Assembly (NCBI RefSeq): GCF_910592395.1
Contig: NC_088326.1
Span: 11,291,001-11,355,000, forward strand
Source of the DNA: Lineus longissimus
Lineage: Eukaryota; Nemertea; Pilidiophora; Heteronemertea; Lineidae
DNA: 64,000 nucleotides
Direction of reading: 5' to 3'
The notes below the pieces were generated by a model. That model saw only the letters and a program-made list of their open reading frames with translations, was not told the origin of the DNA and ran no database searches. Every line of letters begins with the position of its first letter. Position 1 is the stretch's first letter. Both the position numbers and the translations under genes were made by a program. This document shows positions 1 through 13,760 of the stretch, one piece after another.

Positions 1-826
1 TTGCGCGGTGGCTAGTATTGTGAAGGATCAGCATGGCAAATGAACAAGCTGATCTGGAACTACGTGATATACAGTGATTTCACAACGTTGGAAGCAAATG
101 CTTCAACCAGAAACAGTATTTGCTGAAAGTAAAAGATCATGCTTGTTTTCGTATGAATAAAATGGACCTTTCACTACAATTGCTTTGCTAAAAATCATCA
201 AGCAAATACTTTGACCTGAAGCAAAAACTCACATTTCCTAGCATTTGCTGCAGTTTAATTCATACGAGTAAAAGCAAATGCTTCAAAATCGGCAGAGACA
301 GCAAATGCTCATTTTTATTCACATGGCCCCATTTATTTTTTTCTCAACAGTCTTCAGATGAAAGTCTTTACAGGACTTTACAAATGCTTATATTGTAGAG
401 GCAAATTTACAGTGGGGCCGAGTTTCTCCCTCGGATGCGTACACCCTACTTGGATTGCCCCTACAAAAAGTTTGTACACGAACTTCGTTCTAAAAATTGC
501 TGATGTTTTCCCTGGCAGTTCTAGAGCACTTTCCAACACCTCCCGTTTGATTTCGAACTTTAATCATTTTTTATATTGGTCCATTAATGATTAACATGTA
601 CCTGACAGGTACATCTATCCACTTCCCCGGGCGAAATTTCCCAATTAAAAATTGTTATAAAGTGAACAACGTCATTGCTTCAAGCACCTGACCGAGTTAA
701 TGGGTATCACAATGCTTAGGTGTGCATGCATGCGGAAATTGTAGAAAATTGCTCTCGAGTATAAAAAATTGTACAAATTTTTTTGTCAGTGCTACAAGTA
801 GTATATGCCTCGCCAATTGATCGTTC
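1..826. other. non-coding, gcaaatgct-rich stretch
   Basis: No convincing gene. Between about 90 and 320 the near-palindromic word GAAGCAAATGCTTC and relatives (gcaaatgct, agcatttgct) recur five or six times. Two inverted stretches around cgtatgaat (about 150) and attcatacg (about 258) suggest a decayed foldback repeat. Short open frames here have no recognisable domain. Confidence 0.4.
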
Positions 827-1061
827 AAAGCAGCGCACTATAATCGGCTTCATAAGTAAATGTCACTATCTTTTTGGGCTCTTTTTTTCTTTAAAATCAA
901 AAAAATATACATTTTGGGCTGTAGTGCGAAAACTACTGGACCGATTCCTTCAAAGTAAGTTTTTTCTTAAATCAAATTTTGAGACTCAACACATTTTCCA
1001 GGTTAAAGTTTTGAAAAATGACAGTGACATTTACTTCTGAAGCCGACTATAGACTGCTTAA
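827..1061. repeat. MITE, family A, copy 1
   Basis: The ends are inverted repeats of about 37 bp. The left end holds agcagcgcactataatcggc and then aagtaaatgtcact. The right end holds agtgacatttactt and then gccgactatagactgct. The interior is AT-rich and has a ttttgggctgt...aaaactactggaccgatt core. The same core and ends recur at about 41,455-41,590, so this is a dispersed non-autonomous element and not a gene. The class of transposase that moved it is unclear. Confidence 0.6.
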
Positions 1062-2515
1062 TTTTGCGCTGCTAACTAATTTCACACAGTGTGATTTTTC
1101 AATTGAACTGCACTTGTGGGAAGTTAAAATTAGTTTCAGTTCTCACGACATGTTTTTTCACAGAACTCCCTGATACTGCTCCCTACTCTATATTGATTTT
1201 TATCACGACCGTCCAGCGCCACCTAAGAGCAAATTTGGAACGACGCAGTCGGAGCGCCAGCAATTAGCCTGAACTTGATGTTGGAACATGTGGCGAACCC
1301 ATCTCTCGCTCTTATTATTAATTGATCCACACCATGATGGCCAACATTATGTCCCTGGATGCGTCTTTAATGTTCACTGCTGCATTATTAATCATATCGA
1401 CATGTTGTTAGTTGTGGAAAGGCATTAAGAAAAGTCTTAGGATAGCCTGGGTTAGGCTGCATTGGAATTCCATTGGTTTTGTAGCTGATCATGTGTTGAA
1501 GTTTTTACCCGGGGCGCCTGTCCAAAAGGCTTGTCTTACGTATTGTAATAGTAACAGACGCGCCTCTACCGGCTAAAGACCGTCCCAAAACAAAAAAATC
1601 AGCTGTTTAGTTCCCAAAATCATCGTGGCGGAATGTGGTTACTTTCTTTCGCGGACAGGCAAAATTCCCAAGATACGCAAACGGAACGGCTAATGCCAAG
1701 GGTCCTCGGGGTAACCTTTATAACGCAGACCCCCATGAAACACGTTTCATGGTGGTCCTTAGACCTAAGCCAGTTGGGGCAAGTAAATGTAATGAGTGCT
1801 TGTGACTAGATGTTGTATGTTTATGCGCATCCGTGCATACTTAGATGTTCCCCTGATGACGAGCATTTGCTACATGTATACATGCAGCCTTTACAATGCA
1901 TTTGGCATATCCGTATTATTATCGACCTTTATAATCCTGTGCATGAAAACAATTTACACTCGGTTGCGCGAATTCTTTTCGATTGTCGCAAAAGCGGCAT
2001 ATCGTAAAGTGGTCGGTAATGTGCCGTAATCGAGGGTGACATTTTTGTGGCGACCTCAAAGTGGTCTTGTTTTTTAGATTAGTTGAAAGAGATTGTTAAG
2101 TACGTCGCTGAAAGCACTCGCATTTGTGAATAATACATGAAATGTTGCTTTGTAATTGGTCTGTTAGCGTGTTCTGAAGTATATGTTGACATAAAGTAGT
2201 CTCATCTGGAATGTTGTTAAGTGATTCATGAGCATTACTTTCAAAAGTTACATTGGGTGATTTCACTTATTGAAGATCCTTTGAGAATACAACGTCTGGT
2301 GAATGCTTTCATGTTCACAAGTTCATGAATTTTAGACAACCCTTGTTGACAGTAAATCAGGGTATTGTGAATATTTCATTAATATCTCATCAGATTAAAG
2401 GCTATCTACCCGTTGAAACGAAAACAACAATTTGGGACTTTCATTCAAAATGGCAGATGCTGCATTAATTTAAATAGATGAGTCCGGATTAAAGCAATTA
2501 AATACACATGTTTAA
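1062..2515. other. non-coding
   Basis: I see no gene, RNA or clear repeat. Open frames of 65-77 codons around 1,796-2,029 overlap each other and look random. Confidence 0.4.
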
Positions 2516-2600
2516 AGGATCTGGTCACATTCCAGAGTTCAACTTGATATCTTTGGCCAAACGATATGAAAAACACTTTACAAAATCTGCGCTTATTTCT
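2516..2600 (+). repeat. dispersed repeat family B, copy 1
   Basis: Contains a ggtcacattcc-agagttcaac segment followed by ggccaaacgatatgaaaaac. The same words in the same order occur at 9,980-10,100 (plus strand) and reversed at 19,430-19,525. The three copies are diverged. No termini were identified. Confidence 0.5.
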
Positions 2601-3960
2601 GCCTCCCGAGGGCAATAAATCATAAATGCACTTCAGATATTCAGAAATGGAGACCCCTCTGCCCCCGATCTAGTAATTCATTGACGATGAATTACATCGA
2701 CCGCGCAGCGATCAAAGTTTAGAGAAAATCGAGCGCTTATTGACGCCTCAGGCACTTTCATAACAGGAGTAAATTATCAGACTGCGCAGCTTGATAATCC
2801 ACATCATGCAGCCTCATCCCATGGTGTTTGCTGATTAATAATTCCTTGGCATACGAGTCAGCTTACGTTTCTCCCGCTATCCTGGGGCGAGGTAAGTTGT
2901 TAGAAATGAAACTTTAGGCGATGCAGTTTTTCAATTTCGAATTGGAGATTGTAAGTTCATAATTTCATTCGGCTATACTAAGGTTTTTAAACAGCTTTCG
3001 GCGGAGAACAATCTAAAAATCAAATTTCGTCTAAGCTTAACGTGCGCCATTGCGCCCTCTGGCAATGGCATGATTGGTTCGTTATTTAGTGACGTCACGA
3101 GCAGTTAAATTTATGTCTAAAAATAGAATTATGCACCAATAGGCTAGCATTCATCTCGATGTACGTCAATGAAGTCCTTTGTTTTGATTTCCACTTCAAA
3201 ATGGCGGTTATAATTTTTGAAAACAATCATTAAATCTCCGTTACCAATTTTATGTGGGTGGACTTTTTTGAAAAGAAATACGCGAGCATCACAATAAATG
3301 AATGAAAAACTGTTTTTATTGACGTTTTATCTTGACGGAATGAATGGGTGGTGCATCGGGGCGTTGTTTACATCCAAATCAGCAACACATCGTATTTTTC
3401 CCCACATCGTCTGCATGCGTCAGAACCATGAACCAATGTCGGCCAATGTTTGGGTTTGAGGCGGTGTCTATCACCGTGGGTAAAGGAATTGGTTTACCTT
3501 TGCATCACAACAGAAACAAGGCCCTCCCATTACAGTGTTGGAGGGGTACAATTGGATAAAAATAATAAAGGCGGGCTATACGCCTCTCAAAATGAACTAA
3601 TCTTTAGTATGTTTATTTTGTGTCGTCATTTCCTTTCCAGATAAGCACGTACTTTCAGAGGCAAACTGATACCTTTACCCACCGTGTCTATGGTACCGAA
3701 ATATTTCCCCGGCTGACACTGTCGTATTCGGTAAACACTTATTACGACATATACCCGTCACGGCCTAAAAGCCGGTTTACAGGTTGAGAGCTGTAAAAAA
3801 TGATCCCAACTTTATACCACAGATAAAATTTTGTTCATGGTTTGACAGGCTATAGGATAGGTATGTTTGATTGCGAACGCTGATACATATATAGCCGCAC
3901 AATAACCCGGAACTTGAACTTATGAATGATTCTGTTGAAAAGGAAATCATTAACAATTCC
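2601..3960. other. non-coding
   Basis: No supported gene. A tgacgtcacgag CRE-like word occurs near 3,089. Short open frames at 3,344-3,644 have no recognisable domain. Confidence 0.35.
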
Positions 3961-3971
3961 AATACTGGAGG

Positions 3972-4072
3972 CGACGTCGACGATGACGATGACGACGGCG
4001 ATGACGATGACGACAGTGATGATGATGACGACAGTGATGATGATGGTGACGGCGATGGCGACGACGACGATC
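3972..4072 (+). repeat. GAY trinucleotide microsatellite (Asp-codon-like)
   Basis: About 100 bp of imperfect (GAC/GAT)n with scattered GGC and AGT. It lies inside a small open frame (3,922-4,137) that would read as a poly-Asp peptide of 71 residues. The frame has no domain outside the repeat, and trinucleotide arrays often stay open by chance, so I do not call a gene. Confidence 0.75.
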
Positions 4073-4734
4073 AGTCTTTACATTTTAATAGCCTTCATAA
4101 CAAAACATGGAAAGAAATGATCCGGGTGTCAACTTGAAGCACCGAATTCCTGAATTGAGTTTAGACAATTATGATGCAACAATGGTAAACACCAAATATG
4201 TATATTTGTTCCCCGCACATGTATATACTCAGTTTCCCAATATCCATTTCAGAAGAGAAAATCAATCAAAACAGTAAATTATTATATAAAAATCATAGAA
4301 TTCTAAGCAAACGATATTCACGATAGCAACAAAGAAAAGTTGGATTGTAACATAGTCCCGGATATTATTTGAGTCATTATTTTTACTTTATAATTGTACA
4401 TTTTTAGACAACTTGAATGTTGTTCAAATACCGTTACAATGACACAATCAAGTTGCAATCGTGTTGTTTAGAATATATCGGTTTATTGATTATATGTAAC
4501 TCAGATTACAGGTTAACATCTCTGCCATGTCTGTACGGTGTCGATGGAGTCATTTTATCCGTTTGGAAAATTAGTGATACGTGATATTTTTGTTCTAGAA
4601 TAACAGTCTGTGCAGAAAATGTATGATTTGCTTCGATGTTAAAAAATGCTACGATCAAAATGCTTTTTTGTAACCAGGTGAAACTTGCTTATATTCCTTG
4701 AAGGGTTACGCCATTCGTTTACTACACGACGTGG
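4073..4734. other. non-coding
   Basis: AT-rich, with no gene, RNA or clear repeat seen. Confidence 0.4.
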
Positions 4735-4965
4735 TGTCAGAGCCGCGGTGGTGAAGTGACTTGGGTCTCCGATTAGCGGTCTTGAGGCTGTCCTTGCTGG
4801 TTCGATCTTAATTCTAGGCAGGTATCATAGCCTTACATATCCAGGCCTTGGGAACCAGTCGGAAAAGCTCAGGTTGTAGCGCTGCGCGAGCAGCTCATCT
4901 GTGTTTCTTGTAAAAGGTTTTAACTTTAAAACTGTTCCTATATAAAGCGCTATAAATATAAACTT
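4735..4965 (+). repeat. tRNA-derived SINE
   Basis: The head resembles a degenerate tRNA. An A-box-like TGGTGAAGTGA lies near 4,750 and a B-box-like GGTTCGATC near 4,800, with the usual spacing for an internal pol III promoter. The body ends in a tataaagcgctataaatata tail, which resembles tails common on invertebrate SINEs. It has no intact cloverleaf, so it is not a functional tRNA. Confidence 0.55.
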
Positions 4966-7600
4966 AAATTCATTATTTATTCCTCCTTTGTCAATAACAA
5001 GCCTTTGATGCTAACCTTTGCAGAAAACCCTGTTTTTATTGATGGACCTACAACTACAACTGCTCAATTGATGGCTGTAGTGAAAGTACTGTAAGTCTTC
5101 TTACACCTTTACATAAAAACTGAATTAAATAAGGGCAATAAGGTTCAAAACACTTGAGACGAAGAAACATGAGCACACCCACGCTTTTAAATCTGCGCAG
5201 ACGTCCACCGACTCCCACTCCGAAAGTGTCCATCTCCTCTATACAGCAGCGAAAGATATACTTAGCGCTGATCGGTCTAAAAGTAGGTTTCTGGTGTTTT
5301 GGCATTTCTGGTTCTCTGTCGATGCCGGAAACTAACGCCGAGCGACAAAGGGATCTGTCCAAATGTAAGAAGGTCATCGCGAATGGAGGTCTAGCGAACT
5401 AAAGGTTGCGAAGCGATGAACCTGAGATATCGTAATGATAAATAGAATATGTATCCGATGAACCATGTTCTAATTCTCAAGACAGCCGTGGGATTACTTG
5501 GCATGTGTCAATAATTTTATCCTGCCTGGAAGAAGAGCGTGCTGGCAGGAAGAATTGCTGTGAAATTACTTCGGACTTTGCTTCACAGAATTGTCACTTG
5601 AGTTAAAACTACTCGACGGAAAAGAGGTAAATCTTCCCATTTTTCTGGAAAAACTCTCCGTCCATTGGTACTTAGTGCTTGGGGTCACGGTCTCTGGATG
5701 GTAGAAGTTAAGTGACCCTGTTAATTCTGAACTATTTCATGCACACAGATAAGCAATGGTGACTTCGTTTTCACTATGTACGAGCTCGTCATTAGCAGAG
5801 CCTCCTATACCAACAGGAGGAACATTCCAATGGCCCAATTATTTTTGTATGGGGTTGACAAGTGTACATGTTTATAGTGCCGATGGGTATAGCCGATTGA
5901 AAAACGCCCGATTTGTATTGAAACGCCCTGCATAACAAAAGAATACGACAAGAAGACTCTACTTGCAGAAAATGTAGCTTTGGTCGTTTGTATTCAGTGG
6001 TTTTATACTTGTAACAACTTGCTTTGGTATATACAGAGAAATTTTTTTTGAAATTTTGACGAATTGTGACTTATCTATTCCCGAGACATAAATAAATGCA
6101 CTGCGCGGGTCAATATGCAACCTGTCATTGGGTAAGGTACCATTCAATGGATTCTGAATAAACACTCCCGTCAACATGATCGCGATCCATCAGAGTCGCC
6201 TCCTAAAACACTTTTATAGCAGCCAATTTCCATTGAAATGGACATCGTCTGCACAACATATCGATCGTCCAATTAGAATCCCTCGGCGCTGCATCACCGG
6301 CGCAGTCTTTAGAATTGCACCAATCACAACGGCGCATTGATATCAGACTTCCCGTCCATTTTGCTTGGGGGAAGTTGTCAATGAGATCCTGTCATCGATC
6401 ACAGTCGATCGGAGTGACCTTCTGACATACTATTGAGGCGAAACCCAGTGAAAGAGCTCGTCTGCTCATAACGATTTCGCAGTCATCAATGAATTAATCA
6501 ATTCGTCGGCCTCTTTCAGGGTCAGCGCTCCTAGCGGCGTAGCTATGTCATTAGGAAATAAAATAGCCGACCTTTGCATTCTCTTTCAGAATTAGCCAAT
6601 CAGAAGTCTTACACCCTGCCTCACCGGCGCCGTCTCATGCGTTGAACCAATCAAATAAGAGTAGTCCTGCGCAGTTTTGCGTGAGAATAGCGGTGAATGG
6701 AGTCTGTCAGGGTGGTTATTGATTAAACTTTGAATGAATCGAAACGAAATGAAAATATCGAAATCGTCGAAATGACGATGGACTTTTCCGAATGACATTA
6801 GATTCAGATATCCGAATGGGAATTCATAGGTGACAATGGTGCTGAGATGCACCCGATGAATGTACAAGGTTATCTCCCTTCTGACAACTTGGATGGGACT
6901 ACTTCATTTCGTATGCATTCGCTGCGTTTCGACGATTTCATTTCGTTTCGATGATTTCACCAGTAACGTGCCAGGCTCACCTTCGAACACACTTATTGCG
7001 GCCTCCACCCATTGCAATCGGCATCATCTACACTGCATATTGATTCCATATCGATCATATAGCAGACACTTCTCATTACAATATCATTTCCTTGATATGC
7101 CATTGCATGACTGCCACGGGAAATAGACTCCCGGCAAGGCAGGCGGTCATAGCGTACAAACAGACCTTTGAAAAAGGTAATACTTATGCTCTTGCTAGAG
7201 CATATTAGGGCATTTGAGATACGTATAAGAATCCTTGATAATCGCTGTTCTCAACCTCCCTATCGCTGTTCCATAAAACTATCTTCCAATAACTGCTGGA
7301 GTTGGGGCCAATTTGGACATATCTTCAAAGGATGGCGCGCGGCCAGTTTCAGACGATTGGCCATAGACTGCAGATGGACCAATCAAAATCATTGGTACAA
7401 GAATTATGAGCCGTCGCCGCCGTCAGACACTTTTTGATTGGCTAAGACATGAATAGAAAATGTACATTTTGAAAAGCTTTCGACGAAGATATTTAGCAGC
7501 CTACCGACGGCATAATTCGTCAATGCCTGTAATAAGAAAAAGCTAAGAGCATTATCTCGCCAACCTACGGCATGGTTGAATCCTACAGTCTCCCTTTAAG
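4966..7600. other. non-coding with diverged inverted and direct words
   Basis: No supported gene. Stretches at about 6,729-6,769 and 6,925-6,961 are inverted copies of each other (cgaaacgaaatgaaa / tttcatttcgtttcg). Two similar segments around 6,268-6,330 and 6,598-6,655 share tcaccggcgc and CCAATCA words. A tcgctgttctcaacctccct word near 7,240 recurs at about 16,041 and, inverted, near 31,275. The minus-strand open frame at 5,054-5,377 shows no domain. Confidence 0.35.
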
Positions 7601-9979
7601 ACAATATAATTTCCTTGATAAGCTTATATTAGTGTCAGTGTGGTGGATTGCCGCAGGAAATGAACTACAAAGGCGGTCGTGGGGTACAAATGTCTTTTCT
7701 TGGAAATGAATTGAAAAGGTCAATGTTTCTTCAAAATCAAACAATACCAAATAAAAGAGTAACGGCTAATACTGAAATCGATGGTTGCTGAATTCCAAAG
7801 TTCGATCTTTGAAATCGATTTTAAAGCAACAAGAATATTGCTTTTATTTGATTCTGAGAAAATCAATTAGAAGTTTCACTGGCTGCAATATTTCATTCGC
7901 AGTTTCGATTTTAACTACCGAGATCCGTTTGGTCCCGTCAAAAACGGCCCTAAATCAGGTGCGCTGCAGACAAAAATCTGAATATTATACGCAATTTAAG
8001 AGCGTTATCTACATTTTCGAATTCACCTGAAAACTGCGCTACTGTACGTAGAATCTCTGTAAACTACATTATTGGCGGCATGTTGTCATCTCGGAAAACG
8101 TAATCGACAAATGATGATTGATAATGTGGACAAATAATGCTAATTTTTCCAAAAAAATGTATGTGCGAACATTTTATTCGTCGGAGAAGGGCTGATCGAT
8201 GCGGAAACATGATATATAAAATGATACTTTCATAAACGAGTTCATCTATGATTGAATTGTATTAAGTGTTTGATTGATTGATTCGGGGTTATGTCAAAAA
8301 ATTGAAAGGAAATTCTGTCTAAAGGTCAGGCGTAAATATACTGAGGAATGAAATCGATTTTCTAGCGATCAAACTAAAGCTTACTTTAGATGTTAGACGA
8401 TAAGAGGAAAAAATTAATTTGTATGACTACTAAGTTTCTTAATCTTTAAGTAGGTTAGGTCGGATTTAAAACATGATTCGGATTGTGAAAATGTCGGGCA
8501 ATTGAAAGAAAATACTCGAGAAATGTGTTGGCGATGAAATCGATATAGAATTTGTGGAGGAATGCATTTCATTAGATGAGATCATTTAGTATCGAAAGTG
8601 CTTGATTCTCTGGCCCTGTACATTGTCTAGGGTATTTGCCCTACGCCTAGAGCAAGATAAGCCAACATCAACCCTGATTTCCTCAGGATTTGGTAATTAG
8701 AAAGAAAGGCAATAGCTCGAAACAACATGTTGACGTTGACATATCGTTTTTTTGTACATCACTGTACATATATTATACACACATGACAACTCAACGTTCT
8801 ATGATAAACTCACCTGCTTTCTGGTAACCAGGTCTTGTTTCGCTCCTTCAAATTTGAAATTTGAAAATATGAATTTTGATTGAGATATTCCACCGCCTGA
8901 TTTGCATTTTAACTGTACCGTTGTGGGCATTGGTTATTACACTATGATAACACAGGATGTGACAGTAACAGAAAAAAGACTGAAACATTCCCCATGTGAA
9001 TTTTTCAATTCGAACTACATCGTGCTAAAATGTGCTTCCAAATGCGTATTTGTGGACCGATTTCGAAATTTCAAGTCTCTACAGAGAGCTAAGGTATAGG
9101 TCTTTCCATTTCCGCAGTCCAATTTAACCGTTTTCAGGAGTGGAAAGAACAGAAATCCTCGAGAATCGAAAATGTCGCATTCCCGCGATCTGGATGAGGC
9201 CTCCCCGTGTGTACCCTCGATATGATACATGCAACATGTATACGCGACTGAATATTTGTGGCTCACTTGATCTGAGTTGACAATCTTTCTGCTTTACTTT
9301 TTTTAGAAAAGTTATCTTTCGTTGGTTATACTACTTGATAAAGACTCAATAAAGACGCAATATACACGTTTTCTACCCCCTATTTCGTGTGATTCCCTTA
9401 GCAAGACGTATGCAAGATACTGCCAGTAACAGATAGCATATCAAATAAGTGAAAGAAACTCACTGGGACTGTATGCAATCTCTCAGTGCACAGTCACGCG
9501 ACTCTAATACCAGGATTGTGTTACCGCGCTTTTTTCAATATTGATTGAAAATGATGCACTTGAAAGAACCCGGGTTGGGCCAGCTTTGTCACGCAGCATG
9601 CATCATGTTTGCAGAGTTGCCGTAGTCTATGACCCCTTAATATACAAACCAATGTCACGCCAGTCCTCCTGATACTTTTTAGCATCAGAATGTAAAATTC
9701 ATAAACCTGCTCTGTATGACCTGTCATACACTGCTGATGATATCGGGAAATCACTTTTTTGACAGCTTCTGTATATTAAAGATAGCAGTGACACTTTATG
9801 GGAATGTGATGACCAGTGACATGCGCTAGCTCCAAACATAAATTAACCGTCGCCCAACGAGTGGAGTTTTGCTTGAAACTTGGTTGGTGAAACTCGGTTC
9901 GTTTCTCGTTATTTTCCGGTCAATTCTCCTTTGAATCAGCGCCACTATCGGCAGAACTTTGAACTAATTTTTCAGATTT
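7601..9979. other. non-coding
   Basis: No gene, RNA or distinct repeat found. The open frames here are short and overlapping on both strands. Confidence 0.35.
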
Positions 9980-10100
9980 TTAAAATCCGGTTACGCATGC
10001 AGCACCACTATCCTTTGAGAAATGCAATATGTCACATTCCCGAGTTCAACTACCTTTGACCAGAAAGATATGAAGACCATTTTACTCTACATGACCATTT
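9980..10100 (+). repeat. dispersed repeat family B, copy 2
   Basis: Shares gcaccactatc, gtcacattccc, gagttcaac and agatatgaag words in order with the copies at 2,516-2,600 and, in reverse orientation, 19,430-19,525. Confidence 0.5.
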
Positions 10101-11783
10101 CTCGGATCAATACTCTCACCTTCCTCAGAAACTCGACCCTGCCTACTTATAACAGTAAATACCTACGAAATATTAAGACGTTAGCATGTCCATTGCTACG
10201 ATATCATGATAACTGTACAATGAAAACGCTCGCGATTCCATGGCAACTAATAGCAGTAGTTTGGCTAAACCTCCCCGTGGTAATCTTCAACCTGGAAAAA
10301 GCGGATTTGTTCATGGCGTCCATGGTTACTGTTAAGATTTTATAAGTGATGTTAAAAGGAGACCATATAAGGGGGAAAGTTGGCCGTATTAAGTTGCAAC
10401 TAGCGGTCAATAGGTGACTCTGTTCTTGCACAGTACACTCTAGACCTAGCATCTATACTCTGGTAGTGCCTATTGCACCACCTGTGAAATTATAAAAGAG
10501 AGTAGTGAAATTTACCATCAAATAGTAGTTATCGTTAAAAATGTAGTAAAAAATAACCTGGTTAAGGATTACTATTTTGATATTTTCAACAACTAATTTC
10601 AGTCCAGAGCAATGAACATTACTCTAAAATAGTTATTTCGACTACTTAATTCGTCAATATTTATACTTGCACGATGAATATTCGCAGCACTCCATTGTAG
10701 TTCACTGGACACAGCTGTTGGCAACTGGCAAGAAAAACTGCAGTTACATGTACCTAAAAAGTAATTTTGGTCGTTTGTGTGGGAAATATTCCCTTTAAGG
10801 ATTGACCAGTCGTGCTTGCCCTGGTCTGAAACTGACCAAACCACGATCAGGAATGGAACTTACAATGGTAACAATGGCCTATCCTGAATGGGCTTAGAGT
10901 GGGTGAGTTATGTTAGTTAGACACTTGTATAATAGAATGAGTATGTAGGATATTTAGAAGATGTAGCTGGTGCGCAAGAGCCAAGATAACCTTCGAGAGA
11001 GGACTAGAACTACTGCTTGTAGAGAAGCCTGGAATACCTTGCTGGACTGTATGGAGTGAATGAAGACACTATTATATATATACGCCCGCCGCACGCCATC
11101 CTTAAATTTGCATCCGCGAGAAAAACCAACCAGAGGCCACAAAAGTAGTTAAAAACATCATCACTGTAAATTCTAAAAGCCGTTTTATGATGTTGTTTCT
11201 GTTCTGAATGTTTAACTTTTGATGATTCTGACCTTTTCGTTGTTGTCAATTTTGCCAAAGGCACTGTGGTTGGTAATTTGTTCAATGGTGGCAATATAAT
11301 GTCTGAAATGAAATACGCAATAAGAACACCATAACTTGTCTTTATGTCCATTAATCTTCTGTTTTATGACTTGAAACTGAAGATACGTGATATTTATGAT
11401 TACATACGATAAATTTCAAAGATGAAATCGGATGTAATATAAATGAAATGTTATTATTTGACAAATATTTTGAAATAAGCGGCGAGATCGATGACAAACT
11501 GGTTACATTTCAAAGAGCAAGGTCAAGGTTAAGGTTAAAAGCATTTTGTCCGAGCTCTCGATTCGCACAGAAAATATAACAAAAAAATCATTTGGCTCAA
11601 CAGAATTTTTTGAAACGACGAATATGAAGTTTCAGAAGAGGTGTTTATGTGTTATGGATCCAAGTTTTTCTTTAGAACACACTTTCTCCTGATAACCCCT
11701 GCAACAAGGTTTGGACCCAGAAGTATTAAGGTAGCAGGAAGGGTTGGGCGTTTGTGGTTTCTGAGTCTGAGGGGGTTGGTGTC
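10101..11783. other. non-coding
   Basis: No supported gene. Open frames up to 113 codons (11,010-11,351, minus) show no recognisable domain or coding character. Confidence 0.35.
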
Positions 11784-11845
11784 TGTTGACTGTGCTTTAA
11801 GAGAGACTAGGCATGGCGCCAGTCTCTCTTAAAGCACAGTCAACA
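11784..11845. repeat. 25-bp perfect inverted repeat around a gcgcc loop
   Basis: The arms are 11,784-11,808 and 11,821-11,845, built on tgttgactgtgctttaagag and its complement, with a 12-base loop. The right arm plus loop is copied directly at 12,161-12,222 together with the following ggcatttggtc, so this is part of a repeat and not a regulatory hairpin of a gene. Confidence 0.7.
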
Positions 11846-12106
11846 GGCATTTGGTCTCAGTATTTGGGTTTTGATTGCCATGACTGTACCCCTGTAAAAG
11901 TCAGAGGAGGAGAAGTTTGGAATGATGAAAGCATTAAAGAAGAAGAAATGTTATTATTGAGGAAAGCAAAATTTATTATGAGACTAGAAGGCAGTGTCCT
12001 GACTTGATTATTTTGAAAATGGCGGTCTGAACACATTAAAAGGTGGAACATGGCATTTTATCGACTTTGAAGTGTTCCGCAGTTAAAGGGAGACTATAGG
12101 CAGCAG

Positions 12107-13328
12107 CTAGGTAGGCAAGATAAAGTCATACAAATTTGCCAATAGGGGTCAGTCATATCTCTAGGCATGGCGCCAGTCTCTCTTAAAGCACAGTCAACAG
12201 GCATTTGGTCTTAGTATTTGGGTAAGTACAGAATCAAGGCAGCTCAGAGAGCAGTGATTGAACGATGCTGTGGACAAGTCCAAGGATACTGCATCAGTCA
12301 CGACCAACTTCTCATCAGAAAGCGTCACCACCAGCATATTCAATGTTCAGTTCCAACCTGTACCAGTCCAATGCACGCCTGTCATGGTCAGCAGTGGTCA
12401 GCTTAGCGCGATATGGAACATTCTTCCGAAACTCAAGCGAGGGAAGTCTGCTCATTAGCCTATCTCGCGCACTGCTCCTTCTTGTCAAACATCGTAGTGA
12501 AATCGTGGTACAGTGGGGCGTCCTCGAGGATTGCAGCTGGTCGGACAGACGTGAGGTGGAATGTGGGCGGCTGCACTTCTTCGTTGATGTGCGATGGCAG
12601 ATAGCACAGTTGTTGCGTTGCATGACAGCTGAAAGTGAATGTGATATCATAGAACTGAGGCGTTTGCAATGAGACTATAGGTGAAGTAGAAGCAAGGAGT
12701 GAAATGGGCCATCTTCCAGTGACTAATATACAGAGTAAGGGCACTGGGTGTTGTTAGATTTAGCATTGAATGTATTCCTCGTACAAGCGTGAATAGTGTG
12801 GACATACAGTGAGAGGTGAGAGACCCCTTCTTGTAACTTTATCTTGGATATTATATTAGTATTGAACTTCTAGCCATGGAATATGAAGAAATTGAAGTTG
12901 TAGGCATGGAATATGAAAAGTTATTCAACGGTGAAAGACATTATTCCATGAGGCTTTGCCGTGATCGCAAAGGACGCGACGTGATTGGTTCACATGCTAA
13001 TGAGGTATGATAATGATAATTACCTCTATAATGCTACTTGGATAGCGACTGTGTCGTTGACTGGAACAGTGGTCAATGTCAATGTGTGCCTGTAATGTCA
13101 ATGAAGTATGATGAGGTGATGATGATAGTGCAATTATTAAATATTGGCAAGAGATCATACTGCAACATAGGTCTTGTTTTTGACAGATGACTGTGCGACA
13201 TTCCCATTGGGTCTTGTTAGAGTCAGCGCTGCATGTATTCCTTGTACAAGCTTGAATAGTTGTGACGGACTTTGAGGGGTGAGAGACCCCTATCGGCTAC
13301 TTCGTCTAACTTTATCTTGCCTACCTAG
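12107..13328. mobile_element. putative non-autonomous element with 20-bp inverted ends
   Basis: A perfect 20-bp inverted pair, CTAGGTAGGCAAGATAAAGT at 12,107-12,126 and its complement at 13,309-13,328, bounds about 1.2 kb. Inside, segments at about 12,745-12,846 and 13,215-13,320 repeat each other (tgtattcct, gtacaagc, gtgagagacccc, taactttatcttg). No transposase frame is present and I could not fix a target duplication, so the outer limits are uncertain. Confidence 0.45.
12373..12506 (+). repeat. 134-bp direct repeat, copy 1
   Basis: Runs from gcacgcctgtcat to gtagtgaaatcgt and matches 13,761-13,894 along its whole length with roughly ten substitutions. The open frames across it on both strands are by-products of the repeat. 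Confidence 0.75.
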
Positions 13329-13760
13329 CTATGCGGGATTATACGGTTCATGTGAACTTGTTGACATCCACATGATCTAGTGCTGTTATTGGTCATGGAC
13401 ATGGTACATGGTAGGCCTAATCATCATGGCTATATGTTTCAGGAAAAGCTCGGAGTAAAATGAACTGCCGATGAATAATGATGTTGTTCATGTTTACCAT
13501 GTTTACTAGTACATAGCCATAGGGTATGCACTGGCCAGTGCACTTTCTGCACGTCGTCATGGTCATGTACGTGATACCTTGCATATTTTGTTTTTTGAAT
13601 GCGCATGCTTTTTGGGCAAAATCACTTGTACCAACACTAATGAATAATGTCTTCTTATCCCTATGACTCCATACACAGTGAGGGCATTGTCCCATTCCCA
13701 TCAAATGGTAACTTATTGTACCGTATTAGGGTGGAAGTTGGGGAGCAGATACCTACCGTT

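Noticed and set aside
3922-4137. 71-codon frame encoding an Asp-rich peptide
   Set aside because: It is almost entirely a GAY microsatellite. No domain, splice sites or conserved flanks support a gene.
4735-4830. tRNA gene near 4.75 kb
   Set aside because: The B box is degenerate and stems do not close. Its tail identifies it as a SINE.
12265-12672. 135-codon plus-strand frame and its minus-strand partners
   Set aside because: They lie across a 134-bp repeat that recurs at 13,761, and both strands are open together. No domain is seen.
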